Shown here one piece after another: positions 8,563-18,960 of a DNA stretch of 64,000 nucleotides (position 1 is its first letter; each line of letters opens with the position of its first letter). This DNA comes from Stenotrophomonas hibiscicola ATCC 19867 (GTDB lineage Bacteria; Pseudomonadota; Gammaproteobacteria; Xanthomonadales; Xanthomonadaceae): positions 254,714-318,713 of the forward strand of contig NZ_KB907498.1 in the NCBI RefSeq assembly GCF_000382065.1, given 5' to 3'. Both the position numbers and the translations under genes were made by a program. The notes beneath the pieces are model-generated. The model saw nothing but the letters and a program-made list of their open reading frames with translations, did not search any database and had not been told where the DNA came from.

Positions 8563-9971
8563 TCGCTGATCGGCACTTCGCTGAGCACGCCGCTGTCGGG
8601 ATCGAAGCGCAGCACGGCATGGGCGTCGGTCTCGGCAATCCACACCGCCCCGGCCCCCACCGCCAGGCCGGCCGGGCCATGCAGGCGACGCGGCAGCGGT
8701 TGGGTCGTCAGTTCGCCTCCGCCCAGGCGCAGCGTGCGCAGGCGGCCGTTGCCGGTATCGGCAATCCACAGCAGCGGCGCATCCGGGCTCAGCGCGATGG
8801 CCTGCGGGAACTGCAGGCTGGCTTGGGCGCGGGGACCGTCTTCACTGCCGAAGCGCCAGGGCCCCTGCCCGACCAGGGTCTGCACCAGGTCGCCACGCAG
8901 CTGAAGCGCGCGGATCGAGGAACCCAGCGCATCGGCCACGTACAGCACCTGCTGCACCACGGCGAGCGCGGTGGGCTGGGCGAAGGCCGCCAGATGGCCG
9001 CTGCCATCACGCTCGTCAATGGAGCCGCTGCCGGCGCGCCATTGCAGGCTGCGCTGGCCCAGGTGGTAGCTCCAGATGCGGTTGTCGCCGGCCATCGCGA
9101 TGTGCAGCTGGTTGTCGGCAATGGCCAAGCCGACCGGGTGGTCCAGCGAGACCTGCCGTGGCTGCGCAACCGGACCTTCCACCGGCGCACCGGGACGCCC
9201 ATTGCCACACAGGGTGTCGACGATGCCGGTCAACAGGTTGATGCGGCGCACGGCATGGTTGCCGGTATCGGCCACGTACAGCGAATCGCGCTCCAGCACC
9301 AGCGCCTGCGGGCGATGGAATGCCGCTTCGGCAAGGTTGCCATCCATGAAATCGGCGGTACCGAGGCCGAACTGGCGCAGGATGCGGCCACCGTGGCTGC
9401 ATTCAAGGATGCGGTGGTGGCCACTGTCGGCGATGTACAGGCGCTCGGTGCTGACTGCCAGCCCCAACGGGAAGCGCAGGGCCTGGCGCGGTTCCGGATG
9501 CAGTTCGCTGCCCCCGCGCGACGGCGCCGAAGGGGCTCCCTGGCACAGCGCGTTCAAGGCGCGTTCCAGTTCACCGGGGGCCCCCAGCCCGATCAGCCGT
9601 TGCTGCTCCCTGCCCTGTGCATCCAGCAGCACCAGGGTCGGCCAGGCGCTGACGCCGAAGCGGCGCCAGCCATCCCAGTCGGCATCCAGCAGCACAGGCA
9701 TGGTCAGGCCCTGGCGACGCAGCAGTTTCAGTGCAGCGCTGGCGTCACGTTCGAAATCGAAGCGCGGCACCTGCAGCACCAGCGGCTGCAGCTTGCCGGG
9801 GTGGCGCGACAGCCATTGGCCGAACTCGGCCAGGCGTTGCGCGCTCCAGGCGGAGGCCGCATTGACGAACAGCAGCGCGACCGGCCGGCCGCGCAGTTCG
9901 GTCAGGGTGCAGGGGGTGGCGTTGAGCCAGGTGGCGAACTCGGGCAGGTCCGGGACGGGCTGGACGTTCAT
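8559..9971 (-). CDS. NHL-repeat protein with N-terminal thioredoxin-like domain (NHLRC2-like)
   Basis: 470 aa. Residues about 25-145 look like a thioredoxin fold (ALLFVNAASAWSAQRLAEFG, later VSAWPTLVLLDAQGREQQRL with the cis-Pro region), but the CxxC redox pair is absent. The rest is a beta-propeller of NHL repeats with recurring LYIADSGHHRILE, LYVADTGNHAVRRI and LWIADTGNGRLRTL motifs. The layout resembles eukaryotic NHLRC2 and bacterial relatives of unknown role. No signal peptide is seen. The gene is coupled by ATGA overlaps to the phosphatase gene before it and uvrC after it. The biochemical role is unknown. Confidence 0.8.
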   Translation of the reverse strand: MNVQPVPDLPEFATWLNATPCTLTELRGRPVALLFVNAASAWSAQRLAEFGQWLSRHPGKLQPLVLQVPRFDFERDASAALKLLRRQGLTMPVLLDADWDGWRRFGVSAWPTLVLLDAQGREQQRLIGLGAPGELERALNALCQGAPSAPSRGGSELHPEPRQALRFPLGLAVSTERLYIADSGHHRILECSHGGRILRQFGLGTADFMDGNLAEAAFHRPQALVLERDSLYVADTGNHAVRRINLLTGIVDTLCGNGRPGAPVEGPVAQPRQVSLDHPVGLAIADNQLHIAMAGDNRIWSYHLGQRSLQWRAGSGSIDERDGSGHLAAFAQPTALAVVQQVLYVADALGSSIRALQLRGDLVQTLVGQGPWRFGSEDGPRAQASLQFPQAIALSPDAPLLWIADTGNGRLRTLRLGGGELTTQPLPRRLHGPAGLAVGAGAVWIAETDAHAVLRFDPDSGVLSEVPISE

Positions 9972-10456
9972 GATCCGATTATGCCGGAGTCGGCGTCATG
10001 CAACAGTCGTGCCACTGCACGTTTTGCAGCATCGTCGACCAGCGACCAGACCTGTTCGAAATGATCGCTCCCGCCGGTGTACGGATCGGGGATCGCGATC
10101 CGCCCCTGCGCGCCGGACCAGGGCAGGTACAGCGCCAGCCGTTCGCGCTGCGCCACCGACGCCAGGCGACCGGCGTCACGCAGGTTGGCCTCGTCGGCAC
10201 ACAGGATCCAGTCGAAACGCTCGAAATCCGCGGCCTGCAGCTGGCGTGCGCGCAGGCTGCCGATGTCCACACCGTGCCCGCCCGCGCAGGCGATCGCACG
10301 CCGGTCCGGTGGCTCGCCCACGTGCCAGTCGCCGGTGCCGGCCGAATCCACCTGCACCCGCCCGGCCAGCGGCGAGGCCTCCAGGCGTGCACGCAGCGCA
10401 CCTTCGGCCATCGGCGAACGGCAGATGTTGCCGAGGCAGACGACCAGCAGCCTCAT
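9968..10456 (-). CDS. Low-molecular-weight protein tyrosine phosphatase family protein
   Basis: Cytoplasmic phosphatase of 162 aa. The P-loop C-x5-R-S is [10 protein letters not shown], with nucleophile C7 and R13. The general acid Asp is in the late IPDPYTGG motif. The family dephosphorylates phosphotyrosine proteins and in Gram-negatives often regulates polysaccharide-synthesis tyrosine kinases, but no kinase is encoded here. The start overlaps the kdsB stop by ATGA and its stop overlaps the NHL gene. Confidence 0.92.
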   Translation of the reverse strand: MRLLVVCLGNICRSPMAEGALRARLEASPLAGRVQVDSAGTGDWHVGEPPDRRAIACAGGHGVDIGSLRARQLQAADFERFDWILCADEANLRDAGRLASVAQRERLALYLPWSGAQGRIAIPDPYTGGSDHFEQVWSLVDDAAKRAVARLLHDADSGIIGS

Positions 10457-11226
10457 CGCGCGGCCATCGCCTGCAGCAGCCGCTCGGCGCGCTCCAGGTC
10501 CTCGGGCGTGTCGATGCCCGGCGGGAACGGTTCGGGCGAGATCGCCACACTGATCGGGTAGCCCGCTTCCAGCACGCGCAGCTGTTCCAGCGATTCGACC
10601 TGCTCCAGCTGGCCTGGCGGCATCGCCGCGAACCGCTGCAGGAAACCGGCGCGGTAGCCGTAGATGCCGATGTGGCGCAGCCAGTTGTGGCCGTCCGGCA
10701 GCGTGTCGCGGCTGCGTGCAAAGCCGTCGCGGTGCCAGGCGATCGGCGCGCGGCTGAAGTACATCGCCTCGTTGCGCACGTTGCGCACCAGCTTGACCAC
10801 GTTCGGGTCGAACAGCGTAGGCGCGTCCTCGACGGCGGTGGCCAGGGTCGACATCGGTGCAGTGCCGTTGGCCAGTACCTCGGCCACGGCGCGGATGCCG
10901 GCCGCCGGTGCGAACGGCTCGTCGCCCTGCAGGTTGACCACCACCGTGTCATCGGCCCAGCCGGCAATGCGTGCGCACTCGGCCAGGCGATCGGTGCCGG
11001 ACGCATGCGACGCAGCGGTCATTGCCACCTTCACCTCGGCCAGCCCGGACAGCGCATCGGCAATGCGCTGATCGTCGGTCGCTACCCAGACCTCCCGGGC
11101 GCCGGCCTGCAGCGCGCGGCGCGCCACGTGCAGTACCAGCGGTTCACCACCCAGCAGGCGCAACGGCTTGCCGGGCAGCCGCGAGGCGGCATAGCGGGCC
11201 GGGATGGCGACGACGAATTCGGTCAT
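10453..11226 (-). CDS. kdsB: 3-deoxy-manno-octulosonate cytidylyltransferase
   Basis: Activates Kdo as CMP-Kdo from CTP for attachment to lipid A. It has 257 aa, the usual size. The nucleotide-binding N-terminus [17 protein letters not shown] is diagnostic, followed by EVWVATDD and the later NLQGDEPF metal-site motif. It sits 74 bases downstream of lpxK, in the same direction as lpxK and msbA, matching the conserved msbA-lpxK-kdsB neighbourhood. Confidence 0.97.
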   Translation of the reverse strand: MTEFVVAIPARYAASRLPGKPLRLLGGEPLVLHVARRALQAGAREVWVATDDQRIADALSGLAEVKVAMTAASHASGTDRLAECARIAGWADDTVVVNLQGDEPFAPAAGIRAVAEVLANGTAPMSTLATAVEDAPTLFDPNVVKLVRNVRNEAMYFSRAPIAWHRDGFARSRDTLPDGHNWLRHIGIYGYRAGFLQRFAAMPPGQLEQVESLEQLRVLEAGYPISVAISPEPFPPGIDTPEDLERAERLLQAMAAR

Positions 11227-11300
11227 GGGGCGGTACTCGGCAGACTCGTTACAAGGGGAATGCGGCCGGCGGCGCGTGAATGCAAGCGCCGCTGCGCCGC

Positions 11301-12320
11301 TCAGTTCGGTCGCAGCTTGTCCAGGCGGTCAGTCAGCGCCACCCAGAACGCGGCGGGCAACTCGGCGCGCAGCGGAACCGCGTAGTGCCAGTCGTTGCCG
11401 AACGCCCGGCATTTCACCGCATCCTTTTCGGTCATCAGTACCGGCAGCTGGCTGCCGAAGGACAGGTCCTGCGGCTGATAGGCCTGGTGGTCGGCGAACG
11501 CATGCGGCACGACGCCGATGCCACGCGCGCGCAGCATGTCGAAGAAGCGCTGTGGATGGGCGATGCCGGCCACCGCATGCACGCGCTGGCCCTTGAAGTA
11601 CGCCAGCGGGCGCGCGCGGCCACCGGCCAGCGGCTGCGCACTGTCGATGTGCAGGGCCATCGGCCACTGGCCGAAGCCACAGGCCTGTGCCGCAGTCTCC
11701 TCATCGGCCTGACCGAGATTGACCACGCGGAAATCGCATTCGCTGGCGCGGCTGACCGGCTCGCGCAGCGGCCCGGCCGGAATCATCCGGCCATTGCCAT
11801 AGCGACGCTGCGCATCGACCACTTCGATCTCGATGTCGCGCGCCAGCCGGTAGTGCTGCAAACCGTCGTCGCAAACGATCACATCGCAGCCGGCCTCGAT
11901 CAGCGCCTTGCCGGCAGCAACCCGATCACTGTCCACGCGCACCGGCACGCCGGTCTTCCAGGCGATCAGCACCGGCTCGTCACCGCCCTTGGCGGTTGGC
12001 GTGTCGGCCCGCACCCACAGCGGCTTGTCGGCGTCTTCGCGACCATAGCCGCGGCTGGCCACGCCCGGCTTCCAGCCGGCGGCACGCAGGCGCTCCACCA
12101 GTGCGATGGTCAGCGGCGTCTTGCCAGTGCCACCGGCGGTGATGTTGCCAACCACGATGACCGGCACCGGCAGCGTGTAACGCTTGCGCCAGCCACGCCG
12201 ATAGGCGCGCCGGCGCAGCGCGGTGACGCCGGCGTACAGCGGTGCCAGCAGGCGCATCGCCCACGGAACCGGGCTGCCGTCGTACCAGTACGCCGGGGTC
12301 TGGGTACCCTTGCCGGCCAT
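11301..12320 (-). CDS. lpxK: Tetraacyldisaccharide 4'-kinase
   Basis: Phosphorylates the 4' position of the tetraacyl-disaccharide-1-phosphate to give lipid IVA, at the inner membrane. It has 339 aa. A hydrophobic N-terminal anchor region ([18 protein letters not shown]) precedes the Walker [15 protein letters not shown] (about residues 56-69). Other typical motifs are [23 protein letters not shown] and [10 protein letters not shown]. The ATG (12320-12318) shares one base with the msbA stop (TGATG), so the two are coupled. Confidence 0.97.
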   Translation of the reverse strand: MAGKGTQTPAYWYDGSPVPWAMRLLAPLYAGVTALRRRAYRRGWRKRYTLPVPVIVVGNITAGGTGKTPLTIALVERLRAAGWKPGVASRGYGREDADKPLWVRADTPTAKGGDEPVLIAWKTGVPVRVDSDRVAAGKALIEAGCDVIVCDDGLQHYRLARDIEIEVVDAQRRYGNGRMIPAGPLREPVSRASECDFRVVNLGQADEETAAQACGFGQWPMALHIDSAQPLAGGRARPLAYFKGQRVHAVAGIAHPQRFFDMLRARGIGVVPHAFADHQAYQPQDLSFGSQLPVLMTEKDAVKCRAFGNDWHYAVPLRAELPAAFWVALTDRLDKLRPN

Positions 12321-14068
12321 CAGTCCTGCCTTTCGCGGAACTGCATGCTGTGCAGATGCTGGTACAGGCCGCCCAGCTCGAGCAGCTCCTTGTGGGTGCC
12401 GCGTTCAACGATGCGGCCATGGTCCATCACCAGCACCTGGTCGGCATGCTCGATGGTCGACAGCCGGTGCGCGATGACCAGCGTGGTGCGTTCGGGCATC
12501 AGGCGCTGCAGCGCGTCCTGCACCAGGCGCTCGGATTCGTTGTCCAGCGCCGCAGTGGCTTCGTCGAGGATCAGGATCGGGGCGTCGCGCAGGATCGCGC
12601 GGGCGATCGCCAGGCGCTGGCGCTGGCCACCGGACAGCAGCGCGCCGTTCTCGCCTACCGGCGTCTGCAGCTGCTGCGGCATGCGTGCGATGAACTCCCA
12701 CGCGTTGGCGGCTTCGGCCGCCGCGCGGATCTGCTCGTCGGTCGCTTCCATGCCATAGGCGATGTTGGCGGCGATGGTGTCATCGAACAGCATCACCTTC
12801 TGCCCGACGATCGCCACCTGCCGGCGCAGGTCAGCCAGCGGATAGTGATCCAGCGCCACGCCATCGAGGGTGATGACGCCGCCACTGGGCTCGTAGAAGC
12901 GTGGCACCAGCCGGATCAGGCTGGTCTTGCCGCTGCCGGAACGGCCGACAATGGCCGTCACCGTACCCGGCCTGGCAACGAAACTGATGTCGTCCAGGGC
13001 GATGCCACTGTCTTCGCGGTAGCGCAGCATGACGTGGTCGAACGCCAGTTCGCCACGCACGCGTTGCACGCGGTGCTGGCCTTCGTCGCGCTCCACCGGC
13101 ATGTCGAGGATGCCGAACAGGCGCTCGGCGGCGGACACGCCGCGCGAAATCGAGGTCTGCACGCTGGTCAGGCGCCGCAGCGAAGGAATGATCGCCATCA
13201 TCGAGGTCATCAGGCCCATGAACTGGCCGGCATTGAGGCGGCCGGCCAGGGCTTCGCGGGTCGACACCCAGACGATCACCGCCAGCGCCAGTGCGGCCAG
13301 GAACTGCACCACGCTGGACGCCGCTGCGCGGGTCACCTCGACCTTCATGTTCAGCGCCAGCATGCGGTTGGCCAGGCGCGAGTAGCGCGAGATCTCATGC
13401 TGCTGGGTGCCGTGCACCTTCACTTCCTGCTGCGCCGCCAAGGACTGCTCGGCGGTCTGCGCCATCGTGCCCATGCCGTCCTGGATGCCGCGGCTGATGC
13501 GACGATAGCGCTTGCCCACGTAGGACACGATGGCACCGATCAGCGGCACCACCAGCAGCATCGCCAGGGTTACCTTGACGCTCATCTGCAGCATCACCGC
13601 CAGCATCGCGATGATGGTGAGGGTATCGGCCACCACGGTCTTCAGCGCGTCGGCGCTGGCTTGGGTGACCTGCTCGGTATCGAAGTTCAGGCGGCTGACC
13701 ATCACCGGCGTTGCTTCGGTGTCGAAGTGCGACGACGGCAGGTGCAGGTACTTCTGCAGCACCTGCTCACGCAGGTCGCGGACCACGCTGCGGCCGGTCT
13801 TGGCCAGCGTATAGTCGCTCACCCAGGTGGCCACGCTGCGCATCAGGAACAGGCCGAGGATGGTCAGCGGCAGGACCACGGCCGCGCGCGGCTGCGGATC
13901 GACAAACCCCTCGTTGACCAGCGGCTCCATCAGCTTGGTGAAGTGATAGCCGGCCAGGGCTTCGACCACCATGGCGATGACCGCGCCCACCATGAACACC
14001 CAGTAGGTGCGGGTGTAGCCCAGCAGACGTTTGTAGATCGGCCACACCGGCGCGTGATGGGAACTCAT
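12320..14068 (-). CDS. msbA: Lipid A export ATP-binding/permease protein
   Basis: Homodimeric half-transporter that flips lipid A-core across the inner membrane. It has 582 aa. An N-terminal membrane domain of about 320 residues precedes the ATPase domain, with Walker [12 protein letters not shown]-loop [11 protein letters not shown], signature [15 protein letters not shown], Walker [12 protein letters not shown] and the switch His in [10 protein letters not shown]. It lies between exbD (ATGA overlap at the start) and lpxK, so export and the last lipid A kinase step are cotranslated. Confidence 0.96.
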   Translation of the reverse strand: MSSHHAPVWPIYKRLLGYTRTYWVFMVGAVIAMVVEALAGYHFTKLMEPLVNEGFVDPQPRAAVVLPLTILGLFLMRSVATWVSDYTLAKTGRSVVRDLREQVLQKYLHLPSSHFDTEATPVMVSRLNFDTEQVTQASADALKTVVADTLTIIAMLAVMLQMSVKVTLAMLLVVPLIGAIVSYVGKRYRRISRGIQDGMGTMAQTAEQSLAAQQEVKVHGTQQHEISRYSRLANRMLALNMKVEVTRAAASSVVQFLAALALAVIVWVSTREALAGRLNAGQFMGLMTSMMAIIPSLRRLTSVQTSISRGVSAAERLFGILDMPVERDEGQHRVQRVRGELAFDHVMLRYREDSGIALDDISFVARPGTVTAIVGRSGSGKTSLIRLVPRFYEPSGGVITLDGVALDHYPLADLRRQVAIVGQKVMLFDDTIAANIAYGMEATDEQIRAAAEAANAWEFIARMPQQLQTPVGENGALLSGGQRQRLAIARAILRDAPILILDEATAALDNESERLVQDALQRLMPERTTLVIAHRLSTIEHADQVLVMDHGRIVERGTHKELLELGGLYQHLHSMQFRERQD

Positions 14069-14487
14069 GGACGCACCTCTGGCGCAGTTGCAATGGCGAT
14101 ACGACGGAAACCGAGCTGACCGAGCGCGTCCTGCGCAGTCACCACGGCCTGGTAGGGGGTGCGTGCGTCGGCGCGCAGCAGCACCGGCTGGCTGCGATCG
14201 CTGCCGGCGACCGATGCGATGGTCTGCTTGACCGACTCGACATCGCTGCGCAGCACTTCCTGGTCATTGATGAAATAGCGGCCTTCGGCGTTGATCAGCA
14301 CGCTGAGCGAGCGCGGCGGCTCGTTGCTGGGCTGCTGGCTGGCGGTCGGCAGCTGCACCTGCAGCGTCGAGCGCGCATCGAAGGTGGTGGTGACCACGAA
14401 GAAGATGATCAGCACCAGGATGACGTCGATCAGCGGCACCAGATCGATATGCGGCTCATCCTGGGATCGGTCATTGCCGATACGCAT
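14065..14487 (-). CDS. exbD: Biopolymer transport protein ExbD/TolR family
   Basis: Energy-transducing accessory subunit with one N-terminal helix and a periplasmic domain. It has 140 aa. The helix DLVPLIDVILVLIIFFVVTT carries the single essential membrane Asp typical of ExbD/TolR/MotB proton pathways. It follows exbB by three bases and overlaps msbA by ATGA. Location next to msbA is common in Xanthomonadaceae and some other gamma-proteobacteria. No tonB is adjacent, so whether it serves TonB or lipid A traffic is not shown. Confidence 0.92.
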   Translation of the reverse strand: MRIGNDRSQDEPHIDLVPLIDVILVLIIFFVVTTTFDARSTLQVQLPTASQQPSNEPPRSLSVLINAEGRYFINDQEVLRSDVESVKQTIASVAGSDRSQPVLLRADARTPYQAVVTAQDALGQLGFRRIAIATAPEVRP

Positions 14488-14490
14488 CGA

Positions 14491-15153
14491 TCAGGCCTTC
14501 GCCGTGGCAGCGTGGGCTGGCCGCGCCGGCGCGGCCGGGTTCATCACCCCGGGGCGGCCGTCGAGCGTATCCAGCAGGGCACTGGCTTCCTGTTCCATTT
14601 CCACCACATAGCCGTGGATCCGGCCCTTGAAATAGCGATGGAACATCAGCGCCGGGATGGCCACGATCATGCCGGTGGCGGTGCACACCAGCGCCTTGCC
14701 GATGCCGCCGGCCAGCTGGTTCACGTCGCCCACGCCATGGTCGAGGATGCCCAGGAACATCTGGATCATGCCGATCACGGTGCCCAGCAGGCCCAGCAGC
14801 GGGCCGGCCGAGGCGATGGTGCCCAGCGCGTTGAGGAAGCGCTCCATGCGGTGCACCAGGTGGCGCCCGGTGTCCTCGATCCGCTCACGGATCTGGTCGC
14901 GCGGGCGGTTGCGCGCTTCCAGCGCAGCGGCCAGCAGCGCGCCCAGCGGCGAGTTGGCGCGCAGGGTCTGCAGGTGCGCCGGGTCAAGCTTGCCGCGTGC
15001 GGCCCAGTTGCGCACTTCCTGGCCAAGCCCGGGCGGCAGCACTTCCGTTCGCCGCAGGGACCAGAAACGCTCCAGGATGATCGCCAAAGCCAGTACGCCC
15101 AACAGCAGCAGCGGCACCATTGGCCAGCCACCGGCCTTGACCAGTTCCCACAC
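14491..15153 (-). CDS. exbB: MotA/TolQ/ExbB proton channel family protein
   Basis: Inner-membrane proton channel subunit partnering the ExbD-like protein. It has 220 aa from a GTG start (15153-15151), three bases after the comEC stop. There is an N-terminal helix (WPMVPLLLLGVLALAIILE) and a conserved C-terminal pair of helices with ASAGPLLGLLGTVIGMIQMF and GKALVCTATGMIVAIPALMF, the hallmark MotA/ExbB block. The Pro/Ala-rich tail is variable in the family. Confidence 0.92.
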   Translation of the reverse strand: MWELVKAGGWPMVPLLLLGVLALAIILERFWSLRRTEVLPPGLGQEVRNWAARGKLDPAHLQTLRANSPLGALLAAALEARNRPRDQIRERIEDTGRHLVHRMERFLNALGTIASAGPLLGLLGTVIGMIQMFLGILDHGVGDVNQLAGGIGKALVCTATGMIVAIPALMFHRYFKGRIHGYVVEMEQEASALLDTLDGRPGVMNPAAPARPAHAATAKA

Positions 15154-15156
15154 GTT

Positions 15157-17556
15157 TCAACCCTCCGGCCCAACGGCCGCTTGTTCGTTCGGCGATAGGA
15201 TAGCAGCCGACCGCGCCCGCCCAGCGGCATCCCACCACCGGGATGCGTGGATACGCTGTTCACGCAGCTGCAGCCCTTGTGCACCAAGCCATATGCGGAT
15301 CGCCCCGGAATCGGCCGTGGCCAGTACCTCGGCCCCTTGCGCCTGCCAGCGCTGGACCACGTCCTGGCGAGGGTGCCCGAAGCGGTTGCGGTGCCCGGCC
15401 GAGACCACCGCCAGCCGTGGCGCCACAGCCTCGACCCACGGCGCGCTGGAGCTGCCGCCGCTGCCATGGTGCGGCACCAGCACCACATCCGCCTTCAGCG
15501 CTGCCGGAGACGCCTCCAGCAGCGTCCGCTCGGCCGGCCGGCCGATGTCACCCGGCAGCAGGACCACGCCGTGGCGGCTGGCGATGCGCAGCACGCAGCT
15601 GTCTTCGTTCTCGGCCTGACGGCTGCCCGGCGCCGGGTGCAGGACCTGGAAATCTACCCCGTCCCACTGCCAGCGCAGCCCCTGCTGGCAGGGCGTGGCG
15701 CCAGCGATGGTGCTGCCCGGTGGCGCCAGCAGCTGCAGTCCGGGCAGCTGCCGTCGCAGGCTGGACAGGCTGCCGGTGTGATCAAGATGATCATGGCTGA
15801 GCATCACCTGCCGGGGCGGCGCCTGTCCGAGCGCGCGCAGGGCCGGGACCAGAATGCGCTCGTTGCCCTCGCCGCCGGTCGGAGGCCCTACGTCGTACCA
15901 GAGCGCGTGCCGCGCTGTACGCACCAGCACCGCTGTGCCCTGCCCCACATCGTGCACCAGCAGCTCCAGTTCCCCCTCGGCCGGTGCATGCCGCGCCGGC
16001 CACAACAGCGGCAGGCACAGCAGCAGGCCCGCCAGGCCACCGCCGGCGCCGCGTGGCAGCAGCCACCAGAACACCCCCACCAATGCCGCCGGTACGGCCC
16101 AGCGCGGCGCCTCGGCCAACCACCACATGGCCTGCGGGTGCAGCGCCAGTGGCTGCAGCGCCTGCCAGCTCAGCTCGAACAGACAGGCCGCAGCACGCCA
16201 GGACCAGCGGCCGGCTCCCTCGTGCAGCGCATGCAGCCCCGTACCCAGCAACGACAACGGCACCACCAGCAACGTCCACCACGGAATGATCGGCAGGTTG
16301 ACCAGCGGCCCCAACCGCGCGGTGCCGCCGAACAGGGCCACGCACAGCGGCAACAGGCCGAGGCTGGCCACGCCCTGGGCGGCCAGGAAGCCACGCAGGC
16401 CCCCACCGGCACCCTCCGGCCCGGTTCGCGGCAGGCACCACAGCAGCCACAGCACCCCGCCAAAGCTGAGCCAGAAGCCGGCCGACAACACCGACAGCGG
16501 CGCCGGCAGCAGCATCACCATCGCGGCCAGGGCCAACCCCTGCCCCGCACCCACCGGGCGACGTCCGGCACGGGCCAGTGCCACCAGCCCGATCATCAGC
16601 GCCGCGCGTACCGTTGGCAGCGCGCCGCCGGCGGCCACGGCATAGGCGGCTGCGGCCAGCGCTGCACCCCATGCCGCCGCCTGCGGCCGTGGCCAGCAAC
16701 GTCCCAGCACCGGGCACAGCCACCACGACAAGCGGCACAGCAGTACCCCGAAGCCCGCCACCACGCCCACGTGAAAACCGGAAATGGCGACCAGATGGGT
16801 CAGGCCCAGCGCGCGCAGGTGTTCCCAGTCGGCATCGGACAGCCCGCGGGTATCGCCCAGCGCCAAGGCCTGCACGAACCGCGCGGCAGGATGTGCCACC
16901 TGCGTAGCGATGGCGTCACTGCTGCGCTCGCGCCAGGCTGGCAGGCCCTGCGCAGGCGCGCGCTCACGCGCAGCCCCCGGGTCGCGTACCGTGCCATTGC
17001 CGGAGATGTCGCGCAGCAAGGCATGGCGTTCGCCATCGAAGCCGCCGGGATTGATCCGCGAACGTGGCGCACGCACGCGCAGCGGCAACTGCCAATGCGA
17101 TCCCGCACGAACCGCATGCCGCCCACCCTCGGCCTCGTGCGCTGACGACCCGCGCCACGGATCGTTCCAGGTGACCTGCAGGCGCTTGCCGCGCAGCGCT
17201 GGCAGCGCATCGGCCTCATCCACGTGCAACACGAAACGGGTGTAGCCGGGCCCCCGCTGCGGAAGATCGGCGACTCGTCCGCTCACCCGCACATCCTGCG
17301 GCGGCGCGCCGGGTGGCAGCTGGCCGTGCAGCGCCCAATGCCCGTGCAATGTTGCCCATGCCAGGCCGAGCACGATTGCAGCCCAGGGGCGGCCGCGCCA
17401 GCGCAGCAGCCAGCCCGCGCCGCCGGCAACCGCCATCGGCGCGCTCAGCCACAGCGGCAGCAGCGCCGGCATCTGCACGCAGGCCAGCGCGCCCAGCACC
17501 AGGCCGGCAGCGCAGCCGGGGCCGAACAGGGCCGGCGCGGAACGTTCGGAAGCCAT
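15157..17556 (-). CDS. comEC: DNA internalization competence protein ComEC/Rec2
   Basis: Polytopic inner-membrane channel that imports single-stranded DNA during natural transformation. It has 799 aa. An N-terminal DUF4131-like region (about 1-180) precedes a competence domain of many hydrophobic helices (about 220-500, starting GLTHLVAISGFHVGVVAG). A C-terminal metallo-beta-lactamase-like domain holds HDVGQGTAVLVRT, LSHDHLDHTG and VPHHGSGGSS. The HxHxDH-type motif is kept, so a nuclease role is plausible. It heads the comEC-exbB-exbD-msbA-lpxK string. The type IV pilus genes in this window are consistent with transformability. Confidence 0.95.
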   Translation of the reverse strand: MASERSAPALFGPGCAAGLVLGALACVQMPALLPLWLSAPMAVAGGAGWLLRWRGRPWAAIVLGLAWATLHGHWALHGQLPPGAPPQDVRVSGRVADLPQRGPGYTRFVLHVDEADALPALRGKRLQVTWNDPWRGSSAHEAEGGRHAVRAGSHWQLPLRVRAPRSRINPGGFDGERHALLRDISGNGTVRDPGAARERAPAQGLPAWRERSSDAIATQVAHPAARFVQALALGDTRGLSDADWEHLRALGLTHLVAISGFHVGVVAGFGVLLCRLSWWLCPVLGRCWPRPQAAAWGAALAAAAYAVAAGGALPTVRAALMIGLVALARAGRRPVGAGQGLALAAMVMLLPAPLSVLSAGFWLSFGGVLWLLWCLPRTGPEGAGGGLRGFLAAQGVASLGLLPLCVALFGGTARLGPLVNLPIIPWWTLLVVPLSLLGTGLHALHEGAGRWSWRAAACLFELSWQALQPLALHPQAMWWLAEAPRWAVPAALVGVFWWLLPRGAGGGLAGLLLCLPLLWPARHAPAEGELELLVHDVGQGTAVLVRTARHALWYDVGPPTGGEGNERILVPALRALGQAPPRQVMLSHDHLDHTGSLSSLRRQLPGLQLLAPPGSTIAGATPCQQGLRWQWDGVDFQVLHPAPGSRQAENEDSCVLRIASRHGVVLLPGDIGRPAERTLLEASPAALKADVVLVPHHGSGGSSSAPWVEAVAPRLAVVSAGHRNRFGHPRQDVVQRWQAQGAEVLATADSGAIRIWLGAQGLQLREQRIHASRWWDAAGRARSAAILSPNEQAAVGPEG

Positions 17557-17615
17557 TCCATCAGCCTGCCGCCAGGCGCTACAGGCTGCCTATCGGGGTT
17601 TCCCCCGCGCGGCTG

Positions 17616-18959
17616 TCAGCGCCGGACGGTGCCGCGATGGAAGTTGACCCGGAAGCTGGCACCACCGCCGGTGGCCTCGCCGACACTGACCGAGCCGCCG
17701 TGATGCTGCACGATTTCCTTCACCAGATGCAGGCCGAGGCCACTGCCGCTGCCCGCCGCGCGAAGGCGATGGAACGGCTCGAAGATCGCTTCACGGTCAC
17801 TCACCGGAATACCGGCGCCCTGATCGCTGACTTCCAGAAGGCCACGTGCATCCAGGCGCACGCAGATGGTGCCGCGCCCGCCGCCGTGGACGATGGCGTT
17901 GTGCACCAGGTTGGCGATCACCCGCCCCAGCGCCAGGCTGTCGCCATGGATCCACACGGGCGACTCCGGCGCATCCACCTCGAAGCCATAGCCGGCGCCG
18001 ACCACCAGTGGCGCCAGATCGGCGGCCGCTTCACGCACCAGCAGCGCCAGATCCAGCCGCTGCAGTGCGCCGACATTGCGATCGAGCCGCTGCAGGTCAA
18101 GCAGGTGCTCGGCGACGTTGCCGAGCCGCGCCACGTCGGTCAGCAGCTGCGATTTCAGCTCACCCTGCGGCAGCTGCGACAAGCGCGCCTGTACCACTGC
18201 AATCGGCACCCGCAGTTCGTGCGCGGCATCGGCGAGGAACTTGTCACGTGCTGCATAGCCCTGCTGCACCTTGTCGATCGCGTCGTTGAAAGCTTCCACC
18301 AGCGGCGCGACCTCGGTCGACACCAGCTGCGCATCCAGCCGCGCACCCGGCTGGCCGATATCCAGCTCCTTGGCCTGCTGTGCGGACCGACGCACGCCGC
18401 GCATCGCACGGTGGATCACGGTCGGCATCACCAGCAGCGTGATCACGATCAGCGGCAGGAAGAACCACAGGCCGATCAGGCGCAGCACCATCAGTGCGCC
18501 GTCCAGCAGCCCGCCCTTCGGCGCCCCGCCCACCATCACCGTGATGCGCCGCCCATCCTCGTTGCGGATCATCACCCGCGCAACGTCCAGATAGGGCGGC
18601 ACCAGTGAACCCAGTTCGGTGGCGCCCACCGTCGGCAAGCGTGCCAGCAACGGGGCGTGGACCGCAGGAATCGTGCCGCGCTCCAGCCACGTGCCCCTGT
18701 CATCAACCGCCGCGAACCAGAGGTTGCCCCCCGCCCCTGCATTGAGCCTGTCCCAGCGCGCCTGGTCCAGTACCAGCCGGCCGCCTTCGCTGTGCACGGC
18801 TTTGGCTACCGCCTCGGCCGTGAACATGTCCATTCCCCAAGTGTCCTTGTCGCCCCAGGTCAGGATCAACGCGGCCACCGCGAACAACACAGTGAAGGCC
18901 TGCGCCAGGAACAACCGCCAGGCCAGGCCGAGCGTGATGGAGCGGATCGGTCGGGTCAT
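17616..18959 (-). CDS. Sensor histidine kinase, two-component system
   Basis: Inner-membrane kinase of 447 aa. The first helix is around residues 9-33 and the second around 157-178, enclosing a periplasmic sensor of roughly 120 residues. HAMP-like sequence follows, then the dimerisation/phosphoacceptor box AAHELRVPIAVV (His in HELRVP), the N box LVHNAIVHGGG, G1 SDQGAGIPVSD and G2 GSGLGLHLVKEIV. The phosphoacceptor motif has V in place of the usual T/S of HELRTP/HELRSP. The start is one base beyond the response regulator stop, so the two are cotranslated. The signal is unknown. Confidence 0.93.
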   Translation of the reverse strand: MTRPIRSITLGLAWRLFLAQAFTVLFAVAALILTWGDKDTWGMDMFTAEAVAKAVHSEGGRLVLDQARWDRLNAGAGGNLWFAAVDDRGTWLERGTIPAVHAPLLARLPTVGATELGSLVPPYLDVARVMIRNEDGRRITVMVGGAPKGGLLDGALMVLRLIGLWFFLPLIVITLLVMPTVIHRAMRGVRRSAQQAKELDIGQPGARLDAQLVSTEVAPLVEAFNDAIDKVQQGYAARDKFLADAAHELRVPIAVVQARLSQLPQGELKSQLLTDVARLGNVAEHLLDLQRLDRNVGALQRLDLALLVREAAADLAPLVVGAGYGFEVDAPESPVWIHGDSLALGRVIANLVHNAIVHGGGRGTICVRLDARGLLEVSDQGAGIPVSDREAIFEPFHRLRAAGSGSGLGLHLVKEIVQHHGGSVSVGEATGGGASFRVNFHRGTVRR

Positions 18960-18960
18960 C

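Noticed and set aside
15157..17556. Possible fusion of comEC with a beta-lactamase gene
   Set aside because: The C-terminal metallo-beta-lactamase domain is a normal part of many ComEC proteins.
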